Positions 8,285 through 17,384 of a stretch of DNA of 49,175 bases are shown piece by piece. This DNA comes from SIG565 sp964607025 (GTDB lineage Bacteria > Bacillota > Clostridia > Oscillospirales > Acutalibacteraceae): contig CAZSIL010000014.1 of the NCBI GenBank assembly GCA_964607025.1, positions 1 to 49,175 on the forward strand, in the 5' to 3' direction. Each line of letters begins with the position of its first letter. The first letter of the stretch is position 1. The translations under genes and the position numbers were made by a program. The notes below the pieces were generated by a model that worked only from the letters and a program-made list of their open reading frames with translations, did not search any database and was not told the origin of the DNA.

Positions 8285-9388
8285 ATGTCGGATAATAAAT
8301 ATACAAACGAATTTTTTGAAGAATACGAAAAAAGGTATACAAAAGAGCAAACTTATAATGAACCAAAACATAAATCCCACGCAAAGAAAAATACGGTTAA
8401 AGGGATAGGTATTATTTTGTGTGTCATTTCGTTTGTTTTAGCGGTTACACTGGCGGTGGTGCTTTTTAATTTACCGCCCGCCACAAACGAACGGGGGACA
8501 GGCATTTCGACACCGAGTGTTTCTGCCGAATCCGAGCCCGAGCCAGAACCTGAGCCGTTGTTTAAGCCCTTTGTGTCGGATAGCACAACTTCTTTTGCTT
8601 ATAATATACAAAGCGAATACGGTATCGTAATCGACGCGGATACAGGGGAGATTATCTATCAAAAAAATGCAACCGCTAAGATTTACCCTGCGTCGCTCAC
8701 TAAAATTTTAACGCTTTTGGTGGCGGTTGAAAATATCACCGATTTAGACGATACGTTTCAGATGACAAGCGAGATAATTGACCCGCATTATAGAGAGGGC
8801 GCGTCAATGGCGGGCTTTGCTCCTGAAGAAATGGTGTCGATACGCGATTTACTTTACGGTTCTGTATTACCGTCGGGCGCTGATGCTACAACTGCGCTAG
8901 GTATTTATATTGCTGGCACAGAAGAAGCGTTTGCGGCTCTTATGAATGAGAAAGCCGCTGAACTTGGAATTACCACTGCCCATTTTTGCAACACAAGTGG
9001 GTTGCACGACAATAACCACTATTGCACGGTTACCGATATGGCGATAATCTTGAAGGCGGCAATGGATAATAAAACCTGCTGTGAGATTTTATCTACCTAT
9101 CAGTATACAACTGCCGCAACGCCGCAAAACCCCGAAGGTTTGCCGCTTGTAAGCACGATGTTCAGCCGTATGACAGGTGAGGAACCTGAAGGAGCAACTA
9201 TTTTAGGCGGAAAGACCGGCTTTACCGACCAATCGGGTAACTGCCTTGCAAGTTTTGGTAAAAATGATGCAGGTCGCAAATTTATTATGGTAACAACCAA
9301 AGCCCCTGGTATGTGGAAAAGCGTTTTCGACCATATCCACACTTACTCAACCTTAGCCCCCGATGAAACGAATGATGTAATAGAATAA
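8285..9388 (+). CDS. D-alanyl-D-alanine carboxypeptidase (S11, DacF-like)
   Basis: This penicillin-binding-type serine peptidase trims the terminal D-Ala of peptidoglycan stem peptides. After a cytosolic stretch with a basic patch there is one membrane segment (about residues 38-61), then an acidic Glu-Pro linker, then the S11 domain. The catalytic SxxK is SLTK (PASLTKILT), the KTG box is GGKTGFT, and the second motif reads SGAD where SxN is usual. The N-terminal anchor replaces the cleaved signal and C-terminal amphipathic anchor of classical PBP5. GGGAGTAAGG precedes the ATG. Single-gene unit ended by the hairpin at 9395-9422. Confidence 0.88.
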   Translation: MSDNKYTNEFFEEYEKRYTKEQTYNEPKHKSHAKKNTVKGIGIILCVISFVLAVTLAVVLFNLPPATNERGTGISTPSVSAESEPEPEPEPLFKPFVSDSTTSFAYNIQSEYGIVIDADTGEIIYQKNATAKIYPASLTKILTLLVAVENITDLDDTFQMTSEIIDPHYREGASMAGFAPEEMVSIRDLLYGSVLPSGADATTALGIYIAGTEEAFAALMNEKAAELGITTAHFCNTSGLHDNNHYCTVTDMAIILKAAMDNKTCCEILSTYQYTTAATPQNPEGLPLVSTMFSRMTGEEPEGATILGGKTGFTDQSGNCLASFGKNDAGRKFIMVTTKAPGMWKSVFDHIHTYSTLAPDETNDVIE

Positions 9389-9394
9389 AATAAA

Positions 9395-9422
9395 AACACA
9401 ATCCAATAGGATTGTGTTTTTT
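9395..9422. terminator. convergent terminator
   Basis: A perfect stem (AACACAATCC with GGATTGTGTT) followed by a T-run lies between the carboxypeptidase gene and the convergent tyrosine-phosphatase gene and probably serves both. Confidence 0.85.
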
Positions 9423-9424
9423 GT

Positions 9425-10456
9425 TTATGCGGTCAATATTCTTTTTATGGTTTCAATTTCTTCCTCGGTTACACCGCAAGATAATAAATAGTTTTCAGCA
9501 CCCGATTTCAAGGTGTCTCCATAAGAAAGCAAAAATTTAGTAAATGACGAGTATGCTTCTTGTCTTCTTGAACGCGCACCAAAAGGACAAAGGGTGGTAA
9601 GTTCATAATCGGTTGCAATATCATCCGGCGATACATCGAGCATAGCTTTAAGTAGCGCTACTACAGTACCGGTTCTGTCAGCACCGGCAACACAGTGTAG
9701 ATAAACGGGGTATGAGTCGGGTTTTGCAAATATCTTGAAAATATCTCGGTACTTTTCCTTTTGTTCGTCGGTGTCTATTAAATTATAGGCAAGAATATTA
9801 AAAATATGGTAATCGGCATCGGTGATTTTTTTGTTAAACGGTGTGATTTCATTGCCGAACCGCAAATCGACTTCGGTTTTTATATTAAGTTTATCTTTGA
9901 AAAAGTTCACCGCATCATAAGTATCCCCAAAAAAACCTATTTCAGAACCGCGAAAAATCAACCCTTCTTTAACGTTTTTTTTATCGAGAGTTTTCCAACC
10001 GCCGATATCTCGAAGATTCGTAACCCCCGATACTTTATACCATTGTGGCAATGCATCGCTCGTTTTAAAAGTGTTAATGGGAGACTCATAAAGCGGCCCT
10101 TCAGAGCCATATGCAATCATTTTCCAAAAATAAACGGTATCTCGCTTAAAGTTATTGATCGATAAAAAAGCTTGACCGGGATTAATGTTATATTTGTCTG
10201 CATTATCAAATTCAGGGTTGTCAGCAATACGTAACTCAATCGACCACACGTACGCAAGACTGCCCTCAAACCCCCAACAAAAATTAATAAAACGGGGTGT
10301 TGTGTTTTCTTTATCATGAGCCACGGGTGCGCGCCAATCAAAACTGTTTTCTACAACGGTGTCACCTGTGGGCAGAGAGGCAAGTATTTCGTTTTGCAAT
10401 TCGGGCAATATTTCAACCACAGAATTATTTACAGGGTTTAAGAGTTTGATTTCCAT
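9425..10456 (-). CDS. tyrosine-protein phosphatase with N-terminal beta-sandwich domain
   Basis: The C-terminal two thirds is a tyrosine/dual-specificity phosphatase domain of the bacterial Y_phosphatase3 type. The signature HCVAGADRTGT supplies the CxxxxxR loop, and the domain opens with the family-like segment GVTNLRDIGG. The first ~130 residues (IELRIADNPEF, YFWKMIA) resemble a fibronectin-III/carbohydrate-binding-like sandwich. There is no signal peptide, so it probably acts in the cytosol on phosphotyrosine, a phosphoinositide-like molecule or a phosphosugar. The ATG at 10456 has AAGGTG in front. It starts 8 bp after the SGNH hydrolase stop, forming a two-gene operon that links an esterase to a phosphatase. 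Confidence 0.8.
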   Translation of the reverse strand: MEIKLLNPVNNSVVEILPELQNEILASLPTGDTVVENSFDWRAPVAHDKENTTPRFINFCWGFEGSLAYVWSIELRIADNPEFDNADKYNINPGQAFLSINNFKRDTVYFWKMIAYGSEGPLYESPINTFKTSDALPQWYKVSGVTNLRDIGGWKTLDKKNVKEGLIFRGSEIGFFGDTYDAVNFFKDKLNIKTEVDLRFGNEITPFNKKITDADYHIFNILAYNLIDTDEQKEKYRDIFKIFAKPDSYPVYLHCVAGADRTGTVVALLKAMLDVSPDDIATDYELTTLCPFGARSRRQEAYSSFTKFLLSYGDTLKSGAENYLLSCGVTEEEIETIKRILTA

Positions 10457-10464
10457 ATAACACC

Positions 10465-11094
10465 TTAAATCTTTGATTTCCAGAGCGGGATATCTTTTAA
10501 TTTGCTCCAAACAAAATTTCCCATATTCAATCCACCTAATTTATTAAGATGGATGTTATCCTCTTGATAGTCTCTTTTTTTAACTCTTGCATAGCCAAAC
10601 CCGGATTCAGAGAAAATATTGATAACGGGAACGGAATTTAATTTTCCGACAAGCTCTATCTTTTGCGCAAATTCAAACTGAGTAATTTTACGAGAAACGG
10701 TAGGGGTTTCGGGCGGGTTTTCATTTCCGCCTATCATAATGATTAACACAATTTGCGCTTTGGTGTTTTCTTGTAAATACCTTAAGCATTGATTAAGGCA
10801 ACCACAAAAGGATTCATCATCCGTATCGTAGATATCGCCAACAACAGCGCCCTCGTTAGGCAATACTTCAAGTGTAATAAGGTCAGCATCTGCTTTGCCG
10901 TCGTCCATATTCATAACGGCACATTTTACGTTACCTTTACCAAGGCCATCAGGAGTAAGTGAACCACCTGGTATCCCAAAATTCACAACCTTCATACCGG
11001 ATAATTTTTCCACAACAGGAACAAATTCGCCACGTCTAACACTGGTCATTGAGGTGCCGTATGCGTACCATAGTTTACCTTTCCATTGATTCAT
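10465..11094 (-). CDS. SGNH/GDSL-type hydrolase
   Basis: This 209-residue protein has the block layout of SGNH esterases in slightly degenerate form. GTSMTS carries the nucleophile Ser near the N-terminus, GIPGGSL is block II, VLPNEG stands where GxND is usual, and NIHLN supplies the catalytic His with a nearby Asp. It is probably a cytosolic carbohydrate or lipid esterase; the substrate is unknown. The second ATG (11094) is preferred because GGAGG lies eight bases upstream, against two bases for the ATG at 11100. First gene of an operon with the phosphatase. Confidence 0.75.
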   Translation of the reverse strand: MNQWKGKLWYAYGTSMTSVRRGEFVPVVEKLSGMKVVNFGIPGGSLTPDGLGKGNVKCAVMNMDDGKADADLITLEVLPNEGAVVGDIYDTDDESFCGCLNQCLRYLQENTKAQIVLIIMIGGNENPPETPTVSRKITQFEFAQKIELVGKLNSVPVINIFSESGFGYARVKKRDYQEDNIHLNKLGGLNMGNFVWSKLKDIPLWKSKI

Positions 11095-11109
11095 AAACAT
11101 TACCTCCCA

Positions 11110-11227
11110 TTTTTTGTATTATAGCATAAAAGCGAAGAATGGGCAAGAAGAGATTAGTGATATTTTTGCTATCGCAAAAGTGATAATATATTCGCCGCCA
11201 ATTTTTTTGTATTATAGCATAAAAGCG
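11110..11227 (-). repeat. 25-bp direct repeat that duplicates a -10 promoter element
   Basis: The same 25 bp occurs at 11110-11134 and 11203-11227, each containing TGCTATAAT on the reverse strand. The copy nearest the SGNH gene has a plausible -35 TTGCCC (11141-11146) 17 bp upstream and is the likely operon promoter. The distal copy is preceded by a GCGGCTTCGCCGC hairpin. Confidence 0.7.
11118..11146 (-). promoter_or_regulatory. promoter of the SGNH hydrolase/phosphatase operon
   Basis: On the reverse strand -35 TTGCCC (11141-11146), a 17-bp spacer and -10 TATAAT (11118-11123) with an upstream TG (extended -10). The ribosome site follows about 13 bp later, so the leader is very short. Confidence 0.65.
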
Positions 11228-11312
11228 GCGAAGCCGCAATACTTATTACCTTCCAAAAATCCCGTTCAAAGCATTATTTGAAGTAAGAGTGAAGAAGTAA
11301 GAAGTAATAAGT

Positions 11313-11346
11313 AAAAATCCCGCCCACTTAAAGTGAACGGGATTTT
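11313..11346 (-). terminator. terminator of tRNA-Thr
   Basis: The hairpin AAAATCCCG...CGGGATTTT, with a CCACTT/AAGTG inner stem, directly follows the CCA end and finishes in a T-run on the reverse strand. A 17-bp piece of it, GAACGGGATTTTTGG plus flanking bases, recurs inverted at 11252-11268. Confidence 0.75.
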
Positions 11347-11422
<76 letters not shown>

Positions 11423-11439
11423 ATTTTACAGCAAGAACA

Positions 11440-11468
11440 ATTATAAAAGAATTCCCTAACTTTGTCAA
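11440..11468 (-). promoter_or_regulatory. consensus promoter of tRNA-Thr
   Basis: On the reverse strand TTGACA (11463-11468), 17-bp spacer, TATAAT (11440-11445). No long inverted repeat surrounds it, in contrast to the other tRNA promoters. Confidence 0.85.
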
Positions 11469-11522
11469 GATGTTTTTTTAAAAAATAAATGGTTAAAAAT
11501 AGTTACAAGATTCCGCCAGAGG

Positions 11523-11552
11523 TTGACATTTATATATATTTTTTGGTAAAAT
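11523..11552 (+). promoter_or_regulatory. promoter of the yicC-remA-gmk operon
   Basis: TTGACA (11523-11528), 18-bp AT-rich spacer, TAAAAT (11547-11552), upstream of the first gene of the housekeeping run. Confidence 0.65.
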
Positions 11553-11598
11553 ATAATGAATTATTGTGGATTGCTATATCCAAAGGAGTGGGCGAATA

Positions 11599-12477
11599 AT
11601 GGTAAGGAGTATGACGGGTTTCGGCAGGGGACAGGTTACTTATGAAAACCTTGAAGTTACTGTCGAGATTAAGTCGGTAAATCATAGATATTTTGAGTTT
11701 TCAGCAAAGGTACCAAGAAGCTATAACTTTTTAGAAGAAAAACTCAAAAGTTTTTGCAACGCTCGGATTGCTCGCGGCAAGGTGGAAATTTACGTATCGA
11801 TTGATAATAAATCAGGTTCGGCAACTGTAGTTGAAATAAACGATGATGTTGCCGCGGCTTTTGTTAATGCTTATAAAGAACTTTCGAAAAAATATAAGAT
11901 AAAAAATGACGTAACCACATCGGTTTTAGCGGCGAATAATGACGTTTTGTCGTTAAAGCGTCAGGTGGCTGATGAAGAAACTGTTACGGCTGCAGTTATG
12001 GAAGCTGCCGAATTGGCTGTCACTGAATTTATCACTATGCGTGAAGCCGAAGGTGAACGCCTTAAAAATGATATATTATCAAAACTCGATGCGATACTTG
12101 AGCGCGTTGCATATATCGAAGAACGTTCTCCCGAAACGGTTAAAGCTTACAGAGAGCGTCTTGAAACAAAAATTAAGGAATTATTATCAGGTGCGCAGTT
12201 TGATGAGCAGCGTATTATTACCGAAACTGCGGTCTTTGCCGACAAAATAGCGGTTGATGAAGAAACGGTACGTTTGCGTTCACATATAGCGCAACTCAAA
12301 GGAATGTTTGAACTTGATGAGAGCATCGGTCGTAAGTTGGATTTTATAGTTCAGGAAATGAACCGAGAAACCAACACAATCGGCTCAAAGGCGCAGGATA
12401 CTGAAATTCTGCAAAGGGTTGTAGATACTAAATCTGATATAGAAAAAATCAGAGAGCAGTTGCAGAATATCGAGTAA
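11599..12477 (+). CDS. YicC/YloC family endoribonuclease
   Basis: The protein begins with the family signature MVRSMTGFGRG and has the conserved C-terminal block (ETNTIGSKAQD near the end, then VVDTKSDIEKIREQLQNIE), typical of YicC/YloC (~290 aa). YicC proteins are endoribonucleases acting on mRNA and small RNAs. The ATG at 11599 follows AAGGAG at 11583-11588; a TTG at 11566 would add 11 unrelated residues. It heads the conserved Firmicute cluster with remA, gmk and rpoZ. Confidence 0.92.
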   Translation: MVRSMTGFGRGQVTYENLEVTVEIKSVNHRYFEFSAKVPRSYNFLEEKLKSFCNARIARGKVEIYVSIDNKSGSATVVEINDDVAAAFVNAYKELSKKYKIKNDVTTSVLAANNDVLSLKRQVADEETVTAAVMEAAELAVTEFITMREAEGERLKNDILSKLDAILERVAYIEERSPETVKAYRERLETKIKELLSGAQFDEQRIITETAVFADKIAVDEETVRLRSHIAQLKGMFELDESIGRKLDFIVQEMNRETNTIGSKAQDTEILQRVVDTKSDIEKIREQLQNIE

Positions 12478-12488
12478 GGAGAAGCGTT

Positions 12489-12758
12489 ATGAAACTTGTA
12501 AATATTGGTTTTGGTAATATGGTTTCAGCCAACCGTATGATAGCAATAGTAAGTCCCGAATCGGCACCCATTAAGCGCATTATTCAGGAAGCCAAGGAAC
12601 GTGGCACACTTATAGATGCCACACACGGACGACGTACCCGCGCGGTTATCTTTACAGATAGCGACCATATTATTTTAACCTATCTCCAAACCGAAACAGT
12701 AGCCAACCGCATGAATGAAGAAACCGAGATTGAAGGTGAGGAGGATATTGATGAATAA
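12489..12758 (+). CDS. remA: RemA-like regulator (DUF370)
   Basis: This 89-residue protein begins MKLVNIGFGNMV and contains the DUF370 core (ANRMIAIVSPESAPIKRI, then THGRRTRAVIF). RemA is a DNA-binding regulator of biofilm matrix genes in Bacillus; in Clostridia its targets are unclear. The stop overlaps the gmk start by 8 bp, and gmk's ribosome site (GAGGAGG) lies within this gene. The C-terminal tail is acidic (EETEIEGEEDIDE). Confidence 0.92.
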   Translation: MKLVNIGFGNMVSANRMIAIVSPESAPIKRIIQEAKERGTLIDATHGRRTRAVIFTDSDHIILTYLQTETVANRMNEETEIEGEEDIDE

Positions 12759-13359
12759 GGGGAAATTATTTATTTTATCGGGACCTTCGGGCTCGGGCAA
12801 GGATACGATTTTAAAGGAGGCGTTAAAACGTCATCCCGAAATTAAACTTTCCATTTCTTCTATAACACGTGATATGCGCGAGGGCGAGGTAGAAGGCGAG
12901 AAGTATCACTTTATTTCCCGCGAAGAATTTGAAGAACAGTTATCTCGTGATATGTTTTTAGAGCATAACGTGTTTGTCGGTAATTATTACGGCACACCGC
13001 GTGGTCCCGTCGAAGAGTGCTTAGCGGCAGGTGGCGATATGATAGTTGAAATTGACGTTAACGGTGCAAAACAGGTGAAGGAAAAAATGCCGGAAGCCAT
13101 CAGCATATTTATTATGCCGCCGTCTTTCGAAGTTCTAAAAAACCGTTTAAGCGGTAGGGGAACCGAGCCGCCAGAACTTGTAACAAAACGGCTAAATGAA
13201 GCGATACGAGAGATTCGGTGCGCATATGACTATGATTACATAGTTATCAACGATAAGCTTGAAGAAGCCGCCGAAGATTTATTGTCAGTAATACTTTGTG
13301 AAAGATTACATATAGAAAAAAACAAAAAATTCATTGATGAGGTGCTTGAAAAATGTTAA
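12751..13359 (+). CDS. gmk: guanylate kinase
   Basis: This 202-residue protein has the P-loop GPSGSGKDT at about residues 9-17 and the GMP-binding segment SSITRDMREGEVEGEKYHF, both diagnostic of guanylate kinase (GMP + ATP to GDP + ADP). The ATG at 12751 lies inside the end of remA and has GAGGAGG upstream. Its own stop overlaps the rpoZ start by 7 bp, so remA, gmk and rpoZ are translationally coupled. The P-loop has Asp where Lys-Ser/Thr is usual after GK, still within family variation. Confidence 0.95.
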   Translation: MNKGKLFILSGPSGSGKDTILKEALKRHPEIKLSISSITRDMREGEVEGEKYHFISREEFEEQLSRDMFLEHNVFVGNYYGTPRGPVEECLAAGGDMIVEIDVNGAKQVKEKMPEAISIFIMPPSFEVLKNRLSGRGTEPPELVTKRLNEAIREIRCAYDYDYIVINDKLEEAAEDLLSVILCERLHIEKNKKFIDEVLEKC

Positions 13360-13529
13360 ATCCCGCAATTGGTAAACTTATAGAAAGCTATGACAACCGC
13401 TACAGATTAGTTTTAGAAGTAGCAGAAGTTGCCCGTGAAATTTCGGCCGAAGCAGACAAAAATGGCGAAATTATCATAGAAAAGCCGGTTAGCATTGCTA
13501 TCGATAAAGTTGCAAGTAAAATTGAATAA
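13353..13529 (+). CDS. rpoZ: RNA polymerase omega subunit
   Basis: A 58-codon gene overlapping the end of gmk by 7 bp. The product MLNPAIGKLIESYDNRYRLV... has the omega N-terminal core (ESYDNRYRLVLEVAEVAREI) and the C-terminal KPVSIAIDKVASKIE expected in Firmicutes. The ATG is inside gmk, with GAGG upstream. Omega stabilises the beta' subunit. Following gmk is its standard place. coaBC, which often lies between rpoZ and priA, is absent. Confidence 0.9.
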   Translation: MLNPAIGKLIESYDNRYRLVLEVAEVAREISAEADKNGEIIIEKPVSIAIDKVASKIE

Positions 13530-13549
13530 TTAATTTGGAGGCATTTTAA

Positions 13550-15982
13550 TTGGGCACACGGGTAAAAGCAAGCGTAGTTCTTGAAAAAACCGCATATAGC
13601 TTTGATAAGCCGTACGATTATCTTGTGCCCGAGTGGGCGGAGAAAAGTTGTCGCGCAGGGCTTAGGGTTATTGTGCCTTTCGGTAAAGGTAATGCCGAGC
13701 GCCAAGGACTGATTTTGTCCCTTTGCGAATCTGAAGAAACAGAAGGGTTAAAAGAAATACGTCGCATAGTTGATGAAGTGCCGGTGCTCAATGATGAAAT
13801 GCTAAAACTTTGTGAGTGGTTACACGAGACGCTGTTTTGTACGTATTTTGATGCGGTTAATGCCGTTTTGCCGACGGGTGTTACTTTAAAACTTGTTGAC
13901 GTTTATTCCGTAAACCCTGAGTTTTCGGGTTCTGATGCGCTTGATGACCAAGAAACGATAGTGTATAGCTATATCAAAAACTCAGCAACTGAATTATCGG
14001 CAGAAAAACTTTACCGCGAGTGTGATCTGAAAGATTCCAAAGTTATAAACAAACTGATAAAGAAAAACGCGATACTAAAAAATACTAATGCCTTAAGACG
14101 TATGAGCGATGCAACGCTTAAATCGGTAAGAATAATTGAAAATTTGCCCGAAAATGCCTTTTCTCTTTTGTCTTCAAGACAAACGGAAATAGCAAACTTG
14201 TTGCTTGAAACAGGCGGTACAAGTGTTAAGGAACTGCAGTATTTTACGGGCGTGTCGGTGTCGGTAATCAATGCCTTGGTATCAAAAGGTGTTGCCGAGT
14301 TTTATGAGCAGACCGTTTACCGCAAACCGCAAACTGCTTATGATAAGGCGACTCCCGCTAAGATTACCTTAACCGATGAGCAAACAGCAGTTTATAACCA
14401 GTTATCAGACAAACTTGACAGTTATAATTCCGCCTTACTTTACGGCGTTACGGGTAGCGGTAAAACGCAGGTCTTCTTATCCCTTGCCGATAAGGTTATA
14501 GCGTCAGGTAAAGGTGTTATAATTATGGTGCCCGAAATATCACTTACACCGCAAACGGTTGCAATTTTCAGCAGTCGTTACGGGACACAGGTTGCGGTTT
14601 TCCATAGCGCAATGTCACTAGGACAACGTATGGATGAGTGGAAACGAATAAAAGAAGGCAAAGCTAAAATTGCCGTAGGTACGCGCTCGGCTATATTTGC
14701 TCCCTTTGAAGATTTAGGGCTCATCATTATGGATGAGGAACAGGAGCATACCTATAAATCCGAACAATCTCCGCGTTTTCATGCGCGAAATATTGCGCGT
14801 TTTCGCGCAAAATATAATAACTGCTTATTTTTAATGGCATCTGCCACACCATCGGTTGAAACATATACCGCAGCCAAGTCGGGTAAATATATTTTGTGTA
14901 AGTTAGAGCATAGATACGGAAATGCCGTTTTGCCCGAAACCGAAATTGTGGATATGCGAAACGAAACGCAAAGCGGTAATACCGGTGCTATCAGCGGTGT
15001 GTTGTACGATGAAATCAAAGCGGCGCTTGATAGTGGTAAGCAGGCGATAGTTTTGCTTAACCGCCGCGGACATAATACCTATGTATCTTGCCCTTCGTGC
15101 GGATATGTAGCCACCTGTCCTAACTGCAGTATAACGCTAACCTATCATTCGGCGAATAAACGGCTTATGTGTCACTGTTGCGGACATTCCGAGCGGATTT
15201 TTGATAAATGCCCCGAGTGTAGTGAAACACATATCAAATTTTCCGGTATGGGCACACAAAAGGTTGAAGAAGAACTTAAAATGTTGTTTCCGTCAGCATC
15301 AATTTTGCGCCTTGATGCTGACACAACCACAACCAAAAATTCATATTCGCAGTATCTAGGCGATTTTGCTGCCGGTAAATATAATATAATGCTAGGAACG
15401 CAGATGGTGGCTAAGGGCCTTGATTTTCCAAACGTTACAGTAGTTGGCGTACTCGGCGCAGAGAGGGCTATGAACAGCGAAGATTACAGAAGTGCCGAGC
15501 GCACCTTTTCACTGTTAACTCAAGTTATCGGCAGAGCAGGTAGAGGAGATGCATCGGGTAAAGCAATTATACAAACGCTTGACCCTGATAATACTATAAT
15601 ACCGCTATCACGCTCACAAAATTACGATGCTTTTTATAATGAAGAAATTTTAGTTCGCAAGGCGCACATATATCCGCCGTTTTGTGATCTGGTGCTGGTA
15701 TCGGTTCAATCGGTGTCACAACAATTGGCGAATGATACGGCATTCCAATTTTTAAATAACCTTAAAACTTGCATTGCGGATGAATATAAGGATGTAAAAA
15801 TTATAGTTTTAGGTCCTACTCCCGCGTCGGTTTCAAGGGTAAATAATAAATACCGCTACAGGATAATAATTAAATGTAAAAACAATAAGCGCACGCGCGA
15901 ACTTTTGCGCCGTAGTGCAGATTTTAAAATGGTAAACGATACTTCGATTACGATAGATATTAATCCCGAAGTGTTAATATAA
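13550..15982 (+). CDS. priA: primosomal replication protein N' (PriA helicase)
   Basis: This 810-residue superfamily-2 helicase restarts stalled replication forks. An N-terminal 3'BD-like domain opens the protein, Walker A is GVTGSGKTQ (about residues 300-308), and Walker B is IMDEEQEH. A zinc-binding insert carries paired cysteines (CPSCGYVATCPNC and CHCCGHSERIFDKCPEC), and helicase motifs V-VI follow (GTQMVAKGLDFPNV, QVIGRAGRG). The TTG start has GGAGG nine bases upstream. It is followed 10 bp later by def, the usual priA-def-fmt-rsmB order. Confidence 0.95.
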   Translation: MGTRVKASVVLEKTAYSFDKPYDYLVPEWAEKSCRAGLRVIVPFGKGNAERQGLILSLCESEETEGLKEIRRIVDEVPVLNDEMLKLCEWLHETLFCTYFDAVNAVLPTGVTLKLVDVYSVNPEFSGSDALDDQETIVYSYIKNSATELSAEKLYRECDLKDSKVINKLIKKNAILKNTNALRRMSDATLKSVRIIENLPENAFSLLSSRQTEIANLLLETGGTSVKELQYFTGVSVSVINALVSKGVAEFYEQTVYRKPQTAYDKATPAKITLTDEQTAVYNQLSDKLDSYNSALLYGVTGSGKTQVFLSLADKVIASGKGVIIMVPEISLTPQTVAIFSSRYGTQVAVFHSAMSLGQRMDEWKRIKEGKAKIAVGTRSAIFAPFEDLGLIIMDEEQEHTYKSEQSPRFHARNIARFRAKYNNCLFLMASATPSVETYTAAKSGKYILCKLEHRYGNAVLPETEIVDMRNETQSGNTGAISGVLYDEIKAALDSGKQAIVLLNRRGHNTYVSCPSCGYVATCPNCSITLTYHSANKRLMCHCCGHSERIFDKCPECSETHIKFSGMGTQKVEEELKMLFPSASILRLDADTTTTKNSYSQYLGDFAAGKYNIMLGTQMVAKGLDFPNVTVVGVLGAERAMNSEDYRSAERTFSLLTQVIGRAGRGDASGKAIIQTLDPDNTIIPLSRSQNYDAFYNEEILVRKAHIYPPFCDLVLVSVQSVSQQLANDTAFQFLNNLKTCIADEYKDVKIIVLGPTPASVSRVNNKYRYRIIIKCKNNKRTRELLRRSADFKMVNDTSITIDINPEVLI

Positions 15983-15992
15983 GGAGTCTGAA

Positions 15993-16439
15993 ATGGCAAC
16001 AAGAAATATCTTAAAATATGGAGACCCAACACTTAAAAAGATTTCTCGTACAGTGCTTAATTTTGATGAGCGTTTAGCACAGACGCTCGATGATATGGCG
16101 GAAACCATGTATGGAGCCGAGGGATGCGGACTTGCCGCACCTCAAATCGGTATTTTGCGAAGATACTGCATTATTGACGTGGGTGACGGTATTATAGAGC
16201 TTGTCAATCCCGTTATAATTGAAAAGACGGGCGAACAGTACGAAAGCGAAGGGTGTTTGTCGGTACCCGGAAATTATAAAACTACAAAAAGACCTATGAA
16301 GGTAACCGTCAGAGCGCAGGACAGAAACGGCAATAAAATAATTGTCGAGGGTGAAGGACTAAAAGCCAGAGCTCTTTGTCACGAAATAGACCATCTTGAC
16401 GGAATACTGTTTTTAGACAGAGCAATAAAAGAACAATAA
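15993..16439 (+). CDS. def: peptide deformylase
   Basis: Removes the N-formyl group from nascent proteins. All three metal-site motifs are intact: GCGLAAPQIG, EGCLSVPG and HEIDHLDG. At 148 residues it has the standard bacterial length. AAGGAG precedes the ATG, and the gene sits between priA and fmt, the formyltransferase whose product it processes. Confidence 0.97.
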   Translation: MATRNILKYGDPTLKKISRTVLNFDERLAQTLDDMAETMYGAEGCGLAAPQIGILRRYCIIDVGDGIIELVNPVIIEKTGEQYESEGCLSVPGNYKTTKRPMKVTVRAQDRNGNKIIVEGEGLKARALCHEIDHLDGILFLDRAIKEQ

Positions 16440-16448
16440 GGAGTTATT

Positions 16449-17372
16449 ATGCGTATTGTTTTTATGGGAACGCCCGATATTGCGGTGGGAACGTTGAACG
16501 CCTTAATAGAATCAAAACACGAAATAGTAGGGGTATTTACACAACCCGATAAACCTGTTGGCAGAAAACAGATTTTAACGCCTCCGCCCGTAAAGGTTAT
16601 AGCAACCCAAAACGAAATACCTGTATATCAACCTACAACGCTTAAAACTGATGAAGCGTTTAAAATATTAAAAGAACTCGCTCCCGATATAATCGTTGTT
16701 GTGGCTTACGGAAAAATCTTACCTAAAAACATATTAGATTTGCCAAAGTACGGTTGTATAAACGGACACGCATCTATATTGCCTAAATATCGTGGTTCGG
16801 CACCTATACAGTGGTGTATTGTATGCGGCGAAACCGAGTCAGGCGTTACCGTTCAACTTATGGATGAAGGCATTGATACAGGAGATATTATTGAAATTAA
16901 AAAGGTGCAAATTGCACCTGACGAAACTTCTGATGAATTGTATGAAAAACTAAAATATGTAGCGGCAGAACTTATTTGTGAAACGTTAGAAAAAATCGAA
17001 AACGGCACTGCGGTTTTTACAAAGCAAGAGGAAAGCGAAGCCACCTATGCGCCGATGATAAAAAAAGAAATGGCCAGGATAGATTTTTCAAAAACTGCAA
17101 ACGAAATACACAATTTAGTGCGCGGATTTTATTCTTGGCCAACGGCCTATTTTATGCTTGGCGATAAAAGATTAAAGGTTTATAAAACCGAAGTAGTAAA
17201 AGGGCAAGGTGAGCCATCCTGCGTAATCAAATCGGATGGAGAGCTTGTAATTGCGTGTGGTGGTAACACAGCAATTAGATTACTTGAAATACAACTAGAG
17301 GGCTCTAAGCGGATGGATATAAAGCAATGGCTTATGGGCAAAAAAATTGAAGTAGGTACAAAATTACAATAA
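16449..17372 (+). CDS. fmt: methionyl-tRNA formyltransferase
   Basis: Transfers a formyl group from 10-formyl-THF to initiator Met-tRNA. The N-terminal hydrolase fold carries the catalytic segment NGHASILPKYRGSAPIQW and the Asp of DEGIDTGDII, and a C-terminal OB-like domain completes the normal length (307 aa). It is 9 bp after def and 12 bp before rsmB, in the same operon. Confidence 0.97.
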   Translation: MRIVFMGTPDIAVGTLNALIESKHEIVGVFTQPDKPVGRKQILTPPPVKVIATQNEIPVYQPTTLKTDEAFKILKELAPDIIVVVAYGKILPKNILDLPKYGCINGHASILPKYRGSAPIQWCIVCGETESGVTVQLMDEGIDTGDIIEIKKVQIAPDETSDELYEKLKYVAAELICETLEKIENGTAVFTKQEESEATYAPMIKKEMARIDFSKTANEIHNLVRGFYSWPTAYFMLGDKRLKVYKTEVVKGQGEPSCVIKSDGELVIACGGNTAIRLLEIQLEGSKRMDIKQWLMGKKIEVGTKLQ

Positions 17373-17384
17373 GGTGGGGTGGGT

